DNA of 26,254 bases, taken from positions 1-26,254 of IMG/VR virus record IMGVR_UViG_3300040810_000755. One strand, 5' to 3'. Made by a program: the position numbers and the translations under genes. Shown in pieces: positions 1 through 8,057 of this stretch (positions within the stretch are counted from its first letter, which is position 1; every line of letters begins with the position of its first letter). Source of the stretch: a virus. A model generated the notes under the pieces. The model searched no databases, was not told the DNA's origin, and saw only the letters and a list, made by a program, of their open reading frames with translations.

Positions 1-342
1 CGCGAATTGTTAATTGATAATATCATTACAGATAGAACTATTATTGATGTAATGGCTTTTGCTCAAGCCTCTAAATCGATGGATTGGCCTGATAAAGAAG
101 CATTTTATGCTTATGCTATTCGTTTAATTAGAGAATACGATTATATTTTCTATGTTTCACCAGAAGGGGTAGAAATTGAGGATAATGGTATTAGAGAAAC
201 TAATGCTGATTATAGAGAAGAAATTGACATTATTATTCGTCATATTTTAAGCCAACAAAAACATCGTATTAAAAATTATGGTGTACTTGAGGGTAGCACT
301 GAGGAACGAATTTCACAAATGATTAATATTATTGAACTTTAA
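1..342 (+). CDS. NadR/AAA_28-like ATPase or nucleotide kinase, C-terminal part (5' truncated by window edge)
   Basis: The frame is open from the first base (Arg-Glu precede the TTG at 7), so this is the 3' end of a longer gene and not a TTG-started small ORF. The fragment carries the pattern of the C-terminal half of AAA_28/NadR-like P-loop proteins. Near the left edge is ITDRTIIDVMAF, the D-R-(S/T)-x-x-D segment that follows the Walker B strand in these kinase-like ATPases. It is followed by YDYIFYVSPEGVEIEDNGIR and a C-terminal helix with YREEIDIIIRHIL. The P-loop itself would lie upstream of the window. Family members bind ATP and probably phosphorylate a nucleotide or cofactor precursor; the substrate cannot be read here. 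The stop is 27 nt before the next gene, with a TATTTATAATAA element in the gap. Family call is fairly sure; function is inferred. Confidence 0.62.
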   Translation, partial: RELLIDNIITDRTIIDVMAFAQASKSMDWPDKEAFYAYAIRLIREYDYIFYVSPEGVEIEDNGIRETNADYREEIDIIIRHILSQQKHRIKNYGVLEGSTEERISQMINIIEL

Positions 343-344
343 CA

Positions 345-356
345 TATTTATAATAA
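345..356 (+). promoter_or_regulatory. AT-rich promoter-like element (TATTTATAATAA), copy 1
   Basis: TATTTATAATAA lies in the 27-nt gap between the kinase-like gene and the ATG at 370, with 13 nt between element and start codon. The same 12-mer recurs before 2895, 4788 and 11987, always intergenic. It contains TATAAT. No -35 box is visible at normal spacing. Promoter function is inferred from recurrence and position. Confidence 0.5.
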
Positions 357-369
357 AACATATATTATA

Positions 370-732
370 ATGAAACGTTCAGAATTAGCAGAATATATCA
401 AAGAAACTATTGTAGATATTCTTTCAGAAGCATCAGCTGAAGATGTAGAAAACCAAGCTGAGTTAAATAAAGAACTTGAAAAAACAGTTGCTCTAAATAA
501 AGAACTTTCTGAAGATATTGATGACGAAGATGAAGCTGATAAATCAGCATCTAAAGCAGCTGGTAAAAAAGACAGCGTATCTACCTTAGCTCGTAAACTC
601 CAAGATGTTACTAAGGAAATGAAAACTACAGTTAACAAATGGAAAAAAGCTGAAGGTGAAGAAAAAGAAAGATTGTTAGCTCGTTTAAAAGAACTAACTA
701 AAATCAAGAAAGAACTTGAAGGACTTATTTAA
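370..732 (+). CDS. Small charged coiled-coil protein, unknown function
   Basis: 120 residues, starting with ATG 13 nt after a TATTTATAATAA element. The N-terminus (MKRSELAEYIKETIVDILSE) is an amphipathic helix of the type seen at the start of many small T4-like head-region proteins. Two Glu/Lys-rich heptad-like stretches follow (about residues 28-50 and 72-118), separated by an acidic and Ser/Ala/Lys linker (DIDDEDEADKSASKAAGKK). There is no membrane segment or recognisable catalytic motif. It lies two genes upstream of the large terminase, where a small terminase (gp16) might be expected. A coiled-coil core is compatible with gp16-like oligomers, but I see no DNA-binding motif and do not assign it. 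A scaffold accessory protein is the alternative. Confidence 0.7.
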   Translation: MKRSELAEYIKETIVDILSEASAEDVENQAELNKELEKTVALNKELSEDIDDEDEADKSASKAAGKKDSVSTLARKLQDVTKEMKTTVNKWKKAEGEEKERLLARLKELTKIKKELEGLI

Positions 733-1294
733 AAATATTCAAACTCTACTAATTGTAGTATTAGCAGTTTTATTGTTTTTACAACGAAGCTGCTCTTCTA
801 CACCTCCAGTAGAACCAACGGTTATTACAGAAATAGTAACCCATTGGGATACTGTTAAAGTAGAGACAACAAAATACGTTCCTAAAATAGTAGAAAAAGT
901 AGTAGTTAATATTGATACATTCTCTGCTCCTATTGATACAGTTACGGTATTAAAAGATTATTATGCTAAATACTTCTATACTGATACTATTCAGATAGAT
1001 ACGTTAGGTTCTATTGTCATCAATGACACTATTACCCGTAACCTAATCTCAATGCGTGATGTACAATCCAACATTTTCATCCCAACAACTACAATTACTA
1101 ATACTGTTTACCTCTACAAACGTGAGTTTTATGGGGGTATTTCGGTAGGAGCAACTAATCAAGCAGTACAAAATATTAACGGTGAATTATTATACGTTAA
1201 TAAAAAAAGAGATGCATACGGTTTTGGTATAGGTTTAAACCCAGACTTCCAACCTATTTATACAGTTCGTATGTATTGGAAGATTGGTAAATAA
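716..1294 (+). CDS. Membrane-anchored protein with extended Asp-Thr-rich domain (possible spanin-like/DUF6808-type)
   Basis: About 192 residues. The only sensible start is TTG at 716, overlapping the previous gene by 17 nt; no in-frame ATG occurs until the middle of the protein. The N-terminus is a single hydrophobic segment (about residues 8-22, IQTLLIVVLAVLLFL) followed by QRSCSS. A Cys is present but the preceding residues do not make a good lipobox, so a signal anchor is likelier than a lipoprotein. Residues 30-125 are rich in Thr, Val, Ile and Asp-Thr pairs, suggesting an extended periplasmic stalk. The last 55 residues (GGISVGATNQ to YWKIGK) look like short amphipathic beta strands. This layout resembles Rz-like DUF6808 proteins of Bacteroidota phages. 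That is a resemblance in architecture only, so a lysis role is a guess. Its stop overlaps the terminase start (TAATG). Confidence 0.6.
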   Translation: MKDLFKNIQTLLIVVLAVLLFLQRSCSSTPPVEPTVITEIVTHWDTVKVETTKYVPKIVEKVVVNIDTFSAPIDTVTVLKDYYAKYFYTDTIQIDTLGSIVINDTITRNLISMRDVQSNIFIPTTTITNTVYLYKREFYGGISVGATNQAVQNINGELLYVNKKRDAYGFGIGLNPDFQPIYTVRMYWKIGK

Positions 1295-2868
1295 TGGCTG
1301 AACCTAATTTAAGACAGATAATCCAACAGGAATATATTAAGTGTGCTGCTGACCCAGTACATTTTATGAAGAAGTACTGTTTTATTCAACACCCACAACG
1401 TGGACGTATTCCTTTTAATTTATATCCTTTTCAAGAAAAAGTATTAAAATTATTCCAAGAAAATCCTTATTCGGTAGTACTTAAATCTCGTCAGTTAGGT
1501 ATCTCAACTTTAGGTGCAGGTTATTCTTTATGGTTAATGTTATTCCATAAAGATAAAAACGTACTTTGTATTGCCACAAAACAGGATACAGCTAAAAACA
1601 TGGTTACGAAGGTTAAATTTATGTATGAAAATTTACCTTCCTGGCTTAAAATAGATGCTCAAGAAAATAATAAACTAACACTCCGATTAAATAACGGATC
1701 CCAAATCAAAGCAACCTCAGCATCAAGTGATGCAGGTAGATCAGAAGCCGTTTCTTTACTATTAATTGATGAGGCAGCTTTCATTGATAACATTGGTGAG
1801 ATCTGGGCTTCAGCTCAACAAACCCTAGCTACGGGTGGTGGGTGTATTGCTTTATCTACTCCTTATGGTACTGGTAACTGGTTTCACCAAACATGGGTTA
1901 GAGCAGAAAATGGTGAGAATGATTTCTTACCCATCAAATTACCTTGGTACGTTCACCCTGAACGAGATGAGACTTGGAGAAAACGACAAGATGAATTACT
2001 AGGTGATCCTCGTATGGCAGCACAAGAATGTGACTGTGATTTCTCTACCTCAGGTGATATTGTATTCTACCCTGAATACATTGAATTTTATGAAAAAACA
2101 TATATTAAAGACCCACTTGAAAAACGAGGCGCTGACCAGAACTTATGGATTTGGGAACCCGCTGATTATTCAAGATCCTACCTTGTGGTTGCTGATGTGG
2201 CTCGTGGAGACGGGAAGGATTATTCTGCGTTCCACGTTATTGACATTGAAACAAATACACAAGTAGCAGAATATAAGGGTCAAATTGGTACTAAAGAATT
2301 TGGTCATTTATTAGTAGGTATTGCTACTGAGTATAATGAAGCTTTACTTGTAGTAGAAAATGCTTCAATTGGTTGGGCTACTATTCAAACTGTAATAGAT
2401 AGAGGATATACTAACCTTCATTATTCGAGTAAAGGTGATGTTACAAGAGCAGATTCGTATTTTGATAAATATATGGATACGAGTAAAATGGTTCCTGGTT
2501 TTAGTATGACTTCTAAAGTTAGACCTATGGTAATTGGCAAATTCCAAGAATACATTTCAGATCAAAGTGTAATTATCCAATCAAGTAGATTGATAGAAGA
2601 AATGAAAGTATTTATTTGGAAAAATGGACGCGCAGAAGCTCAACAAGGATACAACGATGACTTGGTTATGTCATTTGGAATTGGTATGTTCATGCGTGAC
2701 ACATCGTATAAATTTAGACAACAACATTTAGATATGAGTAGAGCCACTTTAAATAATATATCTACAAATAAAGTAGGTTGGTCTGGGGCTTATACAGCTA
2801 ATAGTACTCAAAACCCGTATAAACAACAAATAAACGGTAAAGAAGAGGACATTAGCTGGCTACTTTAA
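1294..2868 (+). CDS. terL: Terminase large subunit, T4 gp17-like packaging ATPase-nuclease
   Basis: 524 residues. Motor that cuts concatemeric DNA and pumps it through the portal. The ATPase domain shows a deviant Walker A, KSRQLGIST (residues 64-72), with Lys at the start and Ile where T4 has the GKT lysine. Walker B is LLLIDE (155-160, catalytic Glu160), and the coupling motif is STPYG (188-192). The RNase H-like nuclease domain has DVARGDGKDY (Asp301), VVENASIG (Glu355) and NDDLVMS (Asp455/Asp456), the three acidic metal ligands of gp17. Length is slightly under T4 gp17. The start ATG overlaps the previous stop in TAATG, implying translational coupling. No intein or frameshift is visible. 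In T4 the tail sheath and tube genes follow gene 17; here the portal gene follows directly. Confidence 0.97.
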   Translation: MAEPNLRQIIQQEYIKCAADPVHFMKKYCFIQHPQRGRIPFNLYPFQEKVLKLFQENPYSVVLKSRQLGISTLGAGYSLWLMLFHKDKNVLCIATKQDTAKNMVTKVKFMYENLPSWLKIDAQENNKLTLRLNNGSQIKATSASSDAGRSEAVSLLLIDEAAFIDNIGEIWASAQQTLATGGGCIALSTPYGTGNWFHQTWVRAENGENDFLPIKLPWYVHPERDETWRKRQDELLGDPRMAAQECDCDFSTSGDIVFYPEYIEFYEKTYIKDPLEKRGADQNLWIWEPADYSRSYLVVADVARGDGKDYSAFHVIDIETNTQVAEYKGQIGTKEFGHLLVGIATEYNEALLVVENASIGWATIQTVIDRGYTNLHYSSKGDVTRADSYFDKYMDTSKMVPGFSMTSKVRPMVIGKFQEYISDQSVIIQSSRLIEEMKVFIWKNGRAEAQQGYNDDLVMSFGIGMFMRDTSYKFRQQHLDMSRATLNNISTNKVGWSGAYTANSTQNPYKQQINGKEEDISWLL

Positions 2869-2870
2869 CA

Positions 2871-2882
2871 TATTTATAATAA
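2871..2882 (+). promoter_or_regulatory. AT-rich promoter-like element (TATTTATAATAA), copy 2
   Basis: An exact TATTTATAATAA lies 2 nt after the terminase stop and 12 nt before the portal ATG. If TATAAT (2875-2880) acts as a -10 element, transcription would start about 8 nt before the ATG. Confidence 0.5.
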
Positions 2883-2894
2883 TAATATATTACC

Positions 2895-4751
2895 ATGGCT
2901 GATACTAGCTTATTTAGAAGATTACAAAGATTATTCTCAACGGATGTAATTATCCGTAATGTAGGAGGTAACCAACTTAAAGTAATAGATTCAGATAAAA
3001 TTCAAACCTCAGGTGAATTTGCAACTAATGCTTTAATGAATCGTTTTCAGGGTGTTTATCAAAACCCTGCCTCAACCTCTTTATATGGTCAACAGTTTAA
3101 TCTTAATTACCAATACTTAAGAACTCAACTTTATTCAGATTACGATAATATGGATACAGATGCTATTATTGCATCTGCTCTTGATATTATTGCTGACGAA
3201 TGTACTCTTAAGAATGACATGGGTGAAGTACTCCAGATTAAATCATCGGACGAAGATATTCAAAAGATACTTTACAACTTATTTTACGATGTTTTAAACA
3301 TTGAGTTTAATCTTTGGTCTTGGACTCGTCAAATGTGTAAGTATGGTGATTTCTTCCTAAAACTAGAAATCTCAGAAAAATTTGGTGTTTATAATGTTAT
3401 CCCTTATTCAGCATATCATATTGAGCGTAAGGAAAATTTTGACCCTGAAAATCCTTCAAAAGTAATATTTGTATATAATCCTGAAGGTTTCTTCGGTGGT
3501 AATTCATCTGGTTATTACTATACTCCTAATCAAGATAATGCTAATAATATTACATTTGATAATTATGAGATAGCTCATTTTAGATTATTATCTGATATGA
3601 ACTATCTTCCTTATGGTAGAGCATATATCGAACCAGCTCGTAAATTATTTAAACAATACTCATTAATGGAGGATGCTATGTTAATTCATAGAATTGTACG
3701 TGCTCCTGAAAAACGTATTTTTAAAATTAATGTTGGTTCTATTCCACCAAATGAAGTAGAAAACTTCATGCAAAAAACTATTTCAACACTTAAACGTACT
3801 CCATATATGGATGAACAAACAGGTGAATATAACTTGAAATATAATATGCAAAACCTACTTGAAGATTTCTATCTACCAGTTAGAGGAAATGATCAAGCAA
3901 CCCAAATTGATACTACACCAGGTTTATCATATGATGGTATTCAAGATGTAGAATATTTAAGAGAAAAATTATTTGCTGCTCTTAAAGTACCAAAAGCGTT
4001 TATGGGTTATGATGAAAATCTTCAAGGTAAAGCTACGTTAGCAGCAGAAGATATTCGTTTTGGTCGTACAATTGACCGTATCCAACGTATTCTACTTTCA
4101 GAATTATATAAAATTGCTTTAGTCCACTTATATTCTCAGGGATATAGAGATGAACAAATGACTAATTTTGAGCTTAATTTAACTACTCCTTCTATTATCT
4201 ACGATCAAGAAAAGATTGCGTTAATGAAAGAAAAAGTAGATTTAGCGGCTCAAATGATGGAAAATAAAATGTTCCCTACAGATTGGATTTACGAAAATGT
4301 ATTCCACTTTAGTGAAGACCAATACGAAGAATACAGAGATCTTATTGTACAAGATCAAAAACGTAGATTCCGTTTATCTCAAATTGAAACTGAGGGTAAC
4401 GATCCACTTACAACAGGTCGTTCATATGGTACCCCACATGACTTAGCTTCATTATACGGTCAAGGTAGGATGGAAGAAGACCCAGGTAACGTTCCTGATG
4501 GATATAATGAAAAACAACCTTTAGGTCGTCCACAAGAAAAAGCATCAAATATTAATACTCAAGATAACGCTTTCGGTAGAGATCGTTTAGGTCGTAAAGA
4601 TATGAAAATAGATGATCAACCTAACTTTAACGAAAGTAAAACAGCTTACAGTAAAAATCGTTCCTTATTAGAGTCTATGAATAAAGAAGTTGTGTTTACG
4701 TCCGATAAACGTAAAGAATCGTTATTAGATGAAAAAAATATCAAAGAGTAA
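2895..4751 (+). CDS. 20: Portal vertex protein, T4 gp20-like
   Basis: 618 residues, longer than T4 gp20 (524). It forms the dodecameric ring at the unique capsid vertex through which gp17 packages DNA, and on which prohead assembly starts. Typical gp20 segments are visible: MDTDAIIASALDIIADE (about residues 85-102); PYGRAYIEPARKLFKQYSLM and the following basic IHRIVRAPEKRIFKI (about 239-275); and EYLREKLFAALKVPKAFMGY (about 352-371), next to the helix that lines the channel. The last ~120 residues are polar, low in hydrophobics and rich in Gly, Asn, Lys and Asp, ending SLLDEKNIKE. This is a probably flexible tail absent from T4. The start ATG has no Shine-Dalgarno sequence but is preceded by TATTTATAATAA. 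Confidence 0.95.
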   Translation: MADTSLFRRLQRLFSTDVIIRNVGGNQLKVIDSDKIQTSGEFATNALMNRFQGVYQNPASTSLYGQQFNLNYQYLRTQLYSDYDNMDTDAIIASALDIIADECTLKNDMGEVLQIKSSDEDIQKILYNLFYDVLNIEFNLWSWTRQMCKYGDFFLKLEISEKFGVYNVIPYSAYHIERKENFDPENPSKVIFVYNPEGFFGGNSSGYYYTPNQDNANNITFDNYEIAHFRLLSDMNYLPYGRAYIEPARKLFKQYSLMEDAMLIHRIVRAPEKRIFKINVGSIPPNEVENFMQKTISTLKRTPYMDEQTGEYNLKYNMQNLLEDFYLPVRGNDQATQIDTTPGLSYDGIQDVEYLREKLFAALKVPKAFMGYDENLQGKATLAAEDIRFGRTIDRIQRILLSELYKIALVHLYSQGYRDEQMTNFELNLTTPSIIYDQEKIALMKEKVDLAAQMMENKMFPTDWIYENVFHFSEDQYEEYRDLIVQDQKRRFRLSQIETEGNDPLTTGRSYGTPHDLASLYGQGRMEEDPGNVPDGYNEKQPLGRPQEKASNINTQDNAFGRDRLGRKDMKIDDQPNFNESKTAYSKNRSLLESMNKEVVFTSDKRKESLLDEKNIKE

Positions 4752-4763
4752 TAGATCCTTATA

Positions 4764-4775
4764 TATTTATAATAA
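4764..4775 (+). promoter_or_regulatory. AT-rich promoter-like element (TATTTATAATAA), copy 3
   Basis: An exact TATTTATAATAA lies in the 36-nt gap after the portal gene, 12 nt before the ATG at 4788. Between element and start is AGTAGGA, one of the few weak Shine-Dalgarno-like strings in the window. Confidence 0.5.
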
Positions 4776-4787
4776 ATCCTAGTAGGA

Positions 4788-5645
4788 ATGAACATTAAAC
4801 ATTCAAAGTATAAAAATACTGGTATTCTTTTTGAATTACTTGTACGCCAAGTAACGGCCGATACTCTTAATGGGGTAGAATCTGCTGCTATTAAACTTAT
4901 TCAAAAATATTTTGTTAAGTCTGAATTAGGGAAAGAATATAAATTGTACGAAGCTTTAACTAAAAGTACTTCTTTAACTGAAAGTAAAGCTAATGTATTA
5001 ATTCAAACATTATTAGAATCTTCTAAAAAACTTAATAGAGGATCCCTTAAAAGGGAAAAATATAATCTTATTAATGAGATTAAAACCAACTATAATTTAG
5101 AAGAATTCTTTAAAACTAAACTTCCACATTATAAAGTACATGCTGCTTTTTATATGTTATCCGAAGTACAAAATGCTAAAGCTTTAGTAAATACTGATAT
5201 TATTGTAAATAATAAAATGACATTACTAGAGCATCTTTCTTCTAATGAAATTAAAGAAGCAAAAGTAGAAGCGGAAGTATTACAAGAATTCCAATCATAC
5301 GATAAAGATACTCGTATGCTTACCTATAGAATTTTAATGGAAAAATTCAATGGTAAATATGATGGATTACATAACAGCCAAAAAGAAGTACTTAGACAAT
5401 ATGTTAATTCAGTTGACTCAACCCCAGTATTAAAAGAATTTTACAATGCTGAAGTAGAAAAAATTAAAATTCAATTAGCTGAATTAAATTCTAAAGTAGA
5501 CGATAAAGCTGTTCAAATTAAAATTAATGAAGTAGTTAACTTAATTGAAGAATTAGATAAAACTTCTAAGGTAACCTCAGATAACATTGTAAATATTCTA
5601 CAATATCTTGAATTAGTAGAAGAGCTTAAATCAGCACATGGCTAA
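4788..5645 (+). CDS. Conserved head-region protein of T4-like phages, unknown function
   Basis: 285 residues, almost entirely helical in appearance (Leu, Lys, Glu and Asn rich). There is no signal peptide, membrane segment or catalytic motif. The N-terminus, MNIKHSKYKNTGILFELLVR, is a pattern I associate with a protein found between portal and prohead protease in distant T4-like phages; that is memory of a pattern and not a search. In T4 this interval holds the prohead core proteins gp67 and gp68, which are much shorter. A role in the prohead core or portal assembly is therefore suggested by position only. The C-terminal ~90 residues (about 190-285) contain heptad-like helices. Its last 8 nt overlap the next start (ATGGCTAA). 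Confidence 0.75.
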   Translation: MNIKHSKYKNTGILFELLVRQVTADTLNGVESAAIKLIQKYFVKSELGKEYKLYEALTKSTSLTESKANVLIQTLLESSKKLNRGSLKREKYNLINEIKTNYNLEEFFKTKLPHYKVHAAFYMLSEVQNAKALVNTDIIVNNKMTLLEHLSSNEIKEAKVEAEVLQEFQSYDKDTRMLTYRILMEKFNGKYDGLHNSQKEVLRQYVNSVDSTPVLKEFYNAEVEKIKIQLAELNSKVDDKAVQIKINEVVNLIEELDKTSKVTSDNIVNILQYLELVEELKSAHG

Positions 5646-6114
5646 AATTGGTGATACTCAAGTAAAAGATGGTATTGTAACTACCGTAACTAATATTGAC
5701 CCTGAAACAGGTCAAATTACTTGGGATGTTGATTACGCCCCCGATTATAAAAAATTATTTAAAGAAATAACTATAATGTTAGCTACAGCTAAAGAAGTAG
5801 CTCAAGCAACAAATGAACCTTTCTTTAAAGATCATTATGATGACGTTCGTAAATTAAGAAACCAATTAAGAACTTATTTACGAAATAATAAATCAGAAGA
5901 ATACGAACGTATTAAAAGTATGAATGAAATGAGTGCTACTGGTGGTAGTGCTAATTTTAGTTCCCATACAGGTACTGGTGCTCAATATGCTACACCTAAG
6001 GCATTTGGTAAAGCTCCTATTTATTATTATAAGTTAGGATATAAACCTGTTAACCAAAAATCTTTAAGAAAAAAAGCTAAAGGTATTGAGGTTAAAAATT
6101 TATGGAAAGATTAA
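5638..6114 (+). CDS. Small head-region protein with GTGAQYATP motif, unknown function
   Basis: 158 residues, overlapping the preceding gene by 8 nt. The N-terminal ~35 residues look like two short beta strands (IGDTQVKDGIVTTVTNIDPE, TGQITWDVDY). A helical middle follows (about 38-96). Residues 98-124 are low-complexity: MSATGGSANFSSHTGTGAQY and then ATPKAFGK. The last 35 residues are very basic (KSLRKKAKGIEVKNLWKD). The 103-118 segment resembles the major capsid protein just after its likely cleavage point (see findings). A basic tail plus this motif suits a DNA- or capsid-contacting head component. That is inference; the family is unknown to me. Confidence 0.72.
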   Translation: MAKIGDTQVKDGIVTTVTNIDPETGQITWDVDYAPDYKKLFKEITIMLATAKEVAQATNEPFFKDHYDDVRKLRNQLRTYLRNNKSEEYERIKSMNEMSATGGSANFSSHTGTGAQYATPKAFGKAPIYYYKLGYKPVNQKSLRKKAKGIEVKNLWKD

Positions 6115-6115
6115 T

Positions 6116-6361
6116 ATGTATAAATATAAATTAAATCTAAAGGAAAGAGACGAAAGTCGTGCCTCATATCAAGAAAAACGTATTGCTGCGTTTTCTGAAA
6201 TTGAAAAACGTCTTAATGCTCTTTACCCTAAAATAGATAAAGCTAAAGATGAAACAATAGCTTATTATAGGGAAAAACCACACTCTTATGGTGTAGTATA
6301 TCCTACAGATTTACTTTTAGATTATATTAAAGATATTGAAGATTTATTAAAACACGAATAA
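6116..6361 (+). CDS. Small helical protein, unknown function
   Basis: 81 residues from ATG at 6116, one base after the previous TAA. An upstream in-frame TTG at 6086 would add ten residues lying wholly inside the preceding gene, so I prefer the ATG. The protein begins MYKYKLNLKERDESRASYQE, is mostly charged helix with a Tyr-rich middle (IAYYREKPHSYGVVYPTD), and ends in another helix (LLLDYIKDIEDLLKHE). No motif is recognised. It is coupled to the next gene by a TAATG overlap. Its place between portal and protease suggests a head-assembly accessory, comparable in size to T4 gp67 (80 aa), but without convincing sequence similarity. Confidence 0.7.
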   Translation: MYKYKLNLKERDESRASYQEKRIAAFSEIEKRLNALYPKIDKAKDETIAYYREKPHSYGVVYPTDLLLDYIKDIEDLLKHE

Positions 6362-7419
6362 TGAAAACTCTACAAGAACAATACCAATTAATTAAAGAAG
6401 GTAAGGGTCGTAAAGATCTTTTTATGAAACAAGCCTTAAGACAGTTTCCTCAATACGTAACTAAGTTTAATACGTTTGAAGAAACTACCTCTATTTTAAA
6501 AGGTAAACAAATCCTATCTGAAGGTATTGGTGGGGTTGCTACCGGTCGTCCTAATCCATTTACTAACTGGGCTAAATTTTTAGCTGAAGAAGCTAAAGCA
6601 GTAGAAAAAAATCCTACTAAAGAAGTTACCGATATGGAAACTAGAGATTTTGACTACAAGGACGATAAAAATATTGATAATCTTTATGGTGAAGCCTTCT
6701 TACAAGGTTATTACACCGAAATGAAAGACCCAGCTAACGCTGACAAATCAGTAGCTGAATTAAAAGAAATTGTAGCTAAAAATTTAGCTAAAGATAGAAC
6801 ATATTATACTACTGAAGCTCAATTCGGTATTAAAGGTATTGGATATACTGAAGATGTTCCTGGTTTAGGTCCTACCAAAGAAGTAAAGGGTAAATACGCT
6901 TCATCTGGAATGGAAGAAGTTAAATTAAAAGAAGGTAAAATGGCTAACCTAAAAGACTTATTAAATGAAGCAATCGCAGGATATACAGAAGTACGTCCTA
7001 TAGGAATGACTAACGAAAACGCAAGAACTGATGCCGAAGAAGAAGGCTATTTAGACGGTATGCGTGATGAAAAAGAAGATCTTAAAGCAAAAGCTAAAGA
7101 TAAAAAGAAAAAAGTTAGAAAAGAAACTGTAGATTCTAAATTAGCTGAAATTGAAAAAGCTGGTAAACTTACTACTTTAGAGGCTCAAATCGAGGCTTTA
7201 GATGAAGCAATTGAAACTAAAAACCAAAGAATTTCAATGGTATCAGAAGATGAAAATCTTTCTGAGTTAGTAGATAAGAAAAAAATGAAAGAAATGCAAC
7301 GTGAAGTTAAAGATCTTGAAAAGAAAAAAGCTAAGATGGAATCACTTTACGAAAAAATGTGTGGTAAAAAATACGTTAAAACCGAAGTTGTAGACGAAGC
7401 TGACGAAATGGATTTCTAA
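6361..7419 (+). CDS. Prohead-core-like protein with C-terminal coiled coil, unknown function
   Basis: 352 residues. The N-terminal half (about 1-190) is mixed, with an F/Y-rich acidic stretch around 95-125 (ETRDFDYKDDKNIDNLYGEA). From about residue 193 it is highly charged. At 221-240 it has ARTDAEEEGYLDGMRDEKED, nearly identical to a segment of the scaffold protein encoded two genes downstream. The remainder is a long Lys/Glu coiled coil (about 241-335) with Leu-spaced heptads, ending in an acidic tail (VVDEADEMDF). Several Leu-x-Glu or Ile-x-Glu sites (for example LNEAIAG near 201) match the cleavage preference known for T4 gp21. With the shared segment and the protease gene one base downstream, an internal core or scaffold role is likely. 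No enzymatic motif is seen. Confidence 0.78.
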   Translation: MKTLQEQYQLIKEGKGRKDLFMKQALRQFPQYVTKFNTFEETTSILKGKQILSEGIGGVATGRPNPFTNWAKFLAEEAKAVEKNPTKEVTDMETRDFDYKDDKNIDNLYGEAFLQGYYTEMKDPANADKSVAELKEIVAKNLAKDRTYYTTEAQFGIKGIGYTEDVPGLGPTKEVKGKYASSGMEEVKLKEGKMANLKDLLNEAIAGYTEVRPIGMTNENARTDAEEEGYLDGMRDEKEDLKAKAKDKKKKVRKETVDSKLAEIEKAGKLTTLEAQIEALDEAIETKNQRISMVSEDENLSELVDKKKMKEMQREVKDLEKKKAKMESLYEKMCGKKYVKTEVVDEADEMDF

Positions 7420-7420
7420 A

Positions 7421-8029
7421 ATGAAAAAAGTCCTTATTGAAACCCAATTATTTAAGCCTGTAGGTACTTTACTTGCCGAAGGTAAACTTTCTGATCGTGG
7501 GAATCCTATGGTAGAAGGTATTTTAGCTACTGCCGAAGTAAAAAACGGTAATGGTAGATACTATGCTAAAGATTTATGGGAAAGAGAAATCGATAAGTAT
7601 ATGACATCTGTTAAAGAAAACAGAGCATTAGGTGAACTAGACCACCCAGAATCCCAAGTAATTAACTTAAAAAACGTTTCACACAATATTAAAGATATGT
7701 GGTGGGACGGAGACAATGTTATAGGTAAGATTGAGATCTTACCTACTCCATCAGGTAACATCCTCAAAGCGCTTATTGAAAGTGGTGTAACTGTTGGAGT
7801 ATCTTCTAGAGGAATGGGTTCCTTAGAACAAAATGGTAATGTAATGGAAGTGCAAGATGACTTCGAATTACTATGTTGGGATTTTGTTTCAACACCTTCT
7901 AACCCTGGTTCGTTTATGGAAGTAGTTACTGAAGGTAAAACCGTACAACAATTAAACAAGTACAAAGAAGTAAATAATATTGTAAGAGAAATCTTATGTG
8001 CTAATACTTGTACTTGCTATTTAGACTAA
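7421..8029 (+). CDS. 21: Prohead core maturation protease, T4 gp21-like serine protease
   Basis: 202 residues. It cleaves scaffold and capsid proteins during head maturation. The protein has the gp21/herpesvirus-assemblin-type layout. GNGRYYAKDLWEREI (44-58) is the typical N-terminal strand-turn-helix. ELDHPES (72-78) holds the catalytic His75. VGVSSRGMG (125-133) holds the nucleophilic serine (Ser128 or Ser129). DFELLCWDFVSTPSNPG (147-163) completes the core. Size is close to T4 gp21 (212 aa). The last ten residues contain three cysteines (C193, C197, C199), unusual in this Cys-poor set. The start is one base after the preceding stop; the stop is 28 nt before an intrinsic terminator, so the gene closes the operon that runs from the terminase region. 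Confidence 0.93.
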   Translation: MKKVLIETQLFKPVGTLLAEGKLSDRGNPMVEGILATAEVKNGNGRYYAKDLWEREIDKYMTSVKENRALGELDHPESQVINLKNVSHNIKDMWWDGDNVIGKIEILPTPSGNILKALIESGVTVGVSSRGMGSLEQNGNVMEVQDDFELLCWDFVSTPSNPGSFMEVVTEGKTVQQLNKYKEVNNIVREILCANTCTCYLD

Positions 8030-8031
8030 TA

Positions 8032-8047
8032 CCTCTATTTTTAGAGG
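8032..8047 (+). other. Small perfect hairpin before the terminator
   Basis: CCTCTA (8032-8037) and TAGAGG (8042-8047) form a 6-bp stem with a TTTT loop directly after the protease stop. It has no T-run of its own and may stabilise the 3' end of the upstream transcript next to the stronger terminator at 8058-8088. Confidence 0.4.
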
Positions 8048-8057
8048 CGCTACCCAG

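Noticed and set aside
7-9. TTG at 7 as the true start of the first gene
   Set aside because: The frame is open to the window edge, and the remaining protein lacks the P-loop its family requires, so the gene is truncated.
345-356. T4 late promoter (TATAAATA) on the minus strand
   Set aside because: The reverse complement of the recurrent element contains it, but no minus-strand genes follow; placement before + strand ATGs favours the other orientation.
370-732. Calling the coiled-coil protein the small terminase (gp16)
   Set aside because: Position and coiled coil are compatible, but no DNA-binding motif or gp16 sequence pattern is visible and another gene intervenes before terL.
6086-6115. 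TTG start at 6086 for the 81-aa protein
   Set aside because: It would overlap the previous gene by 29 nt. ATG at 6116, one base after the stop, matches the coupling used throughout.
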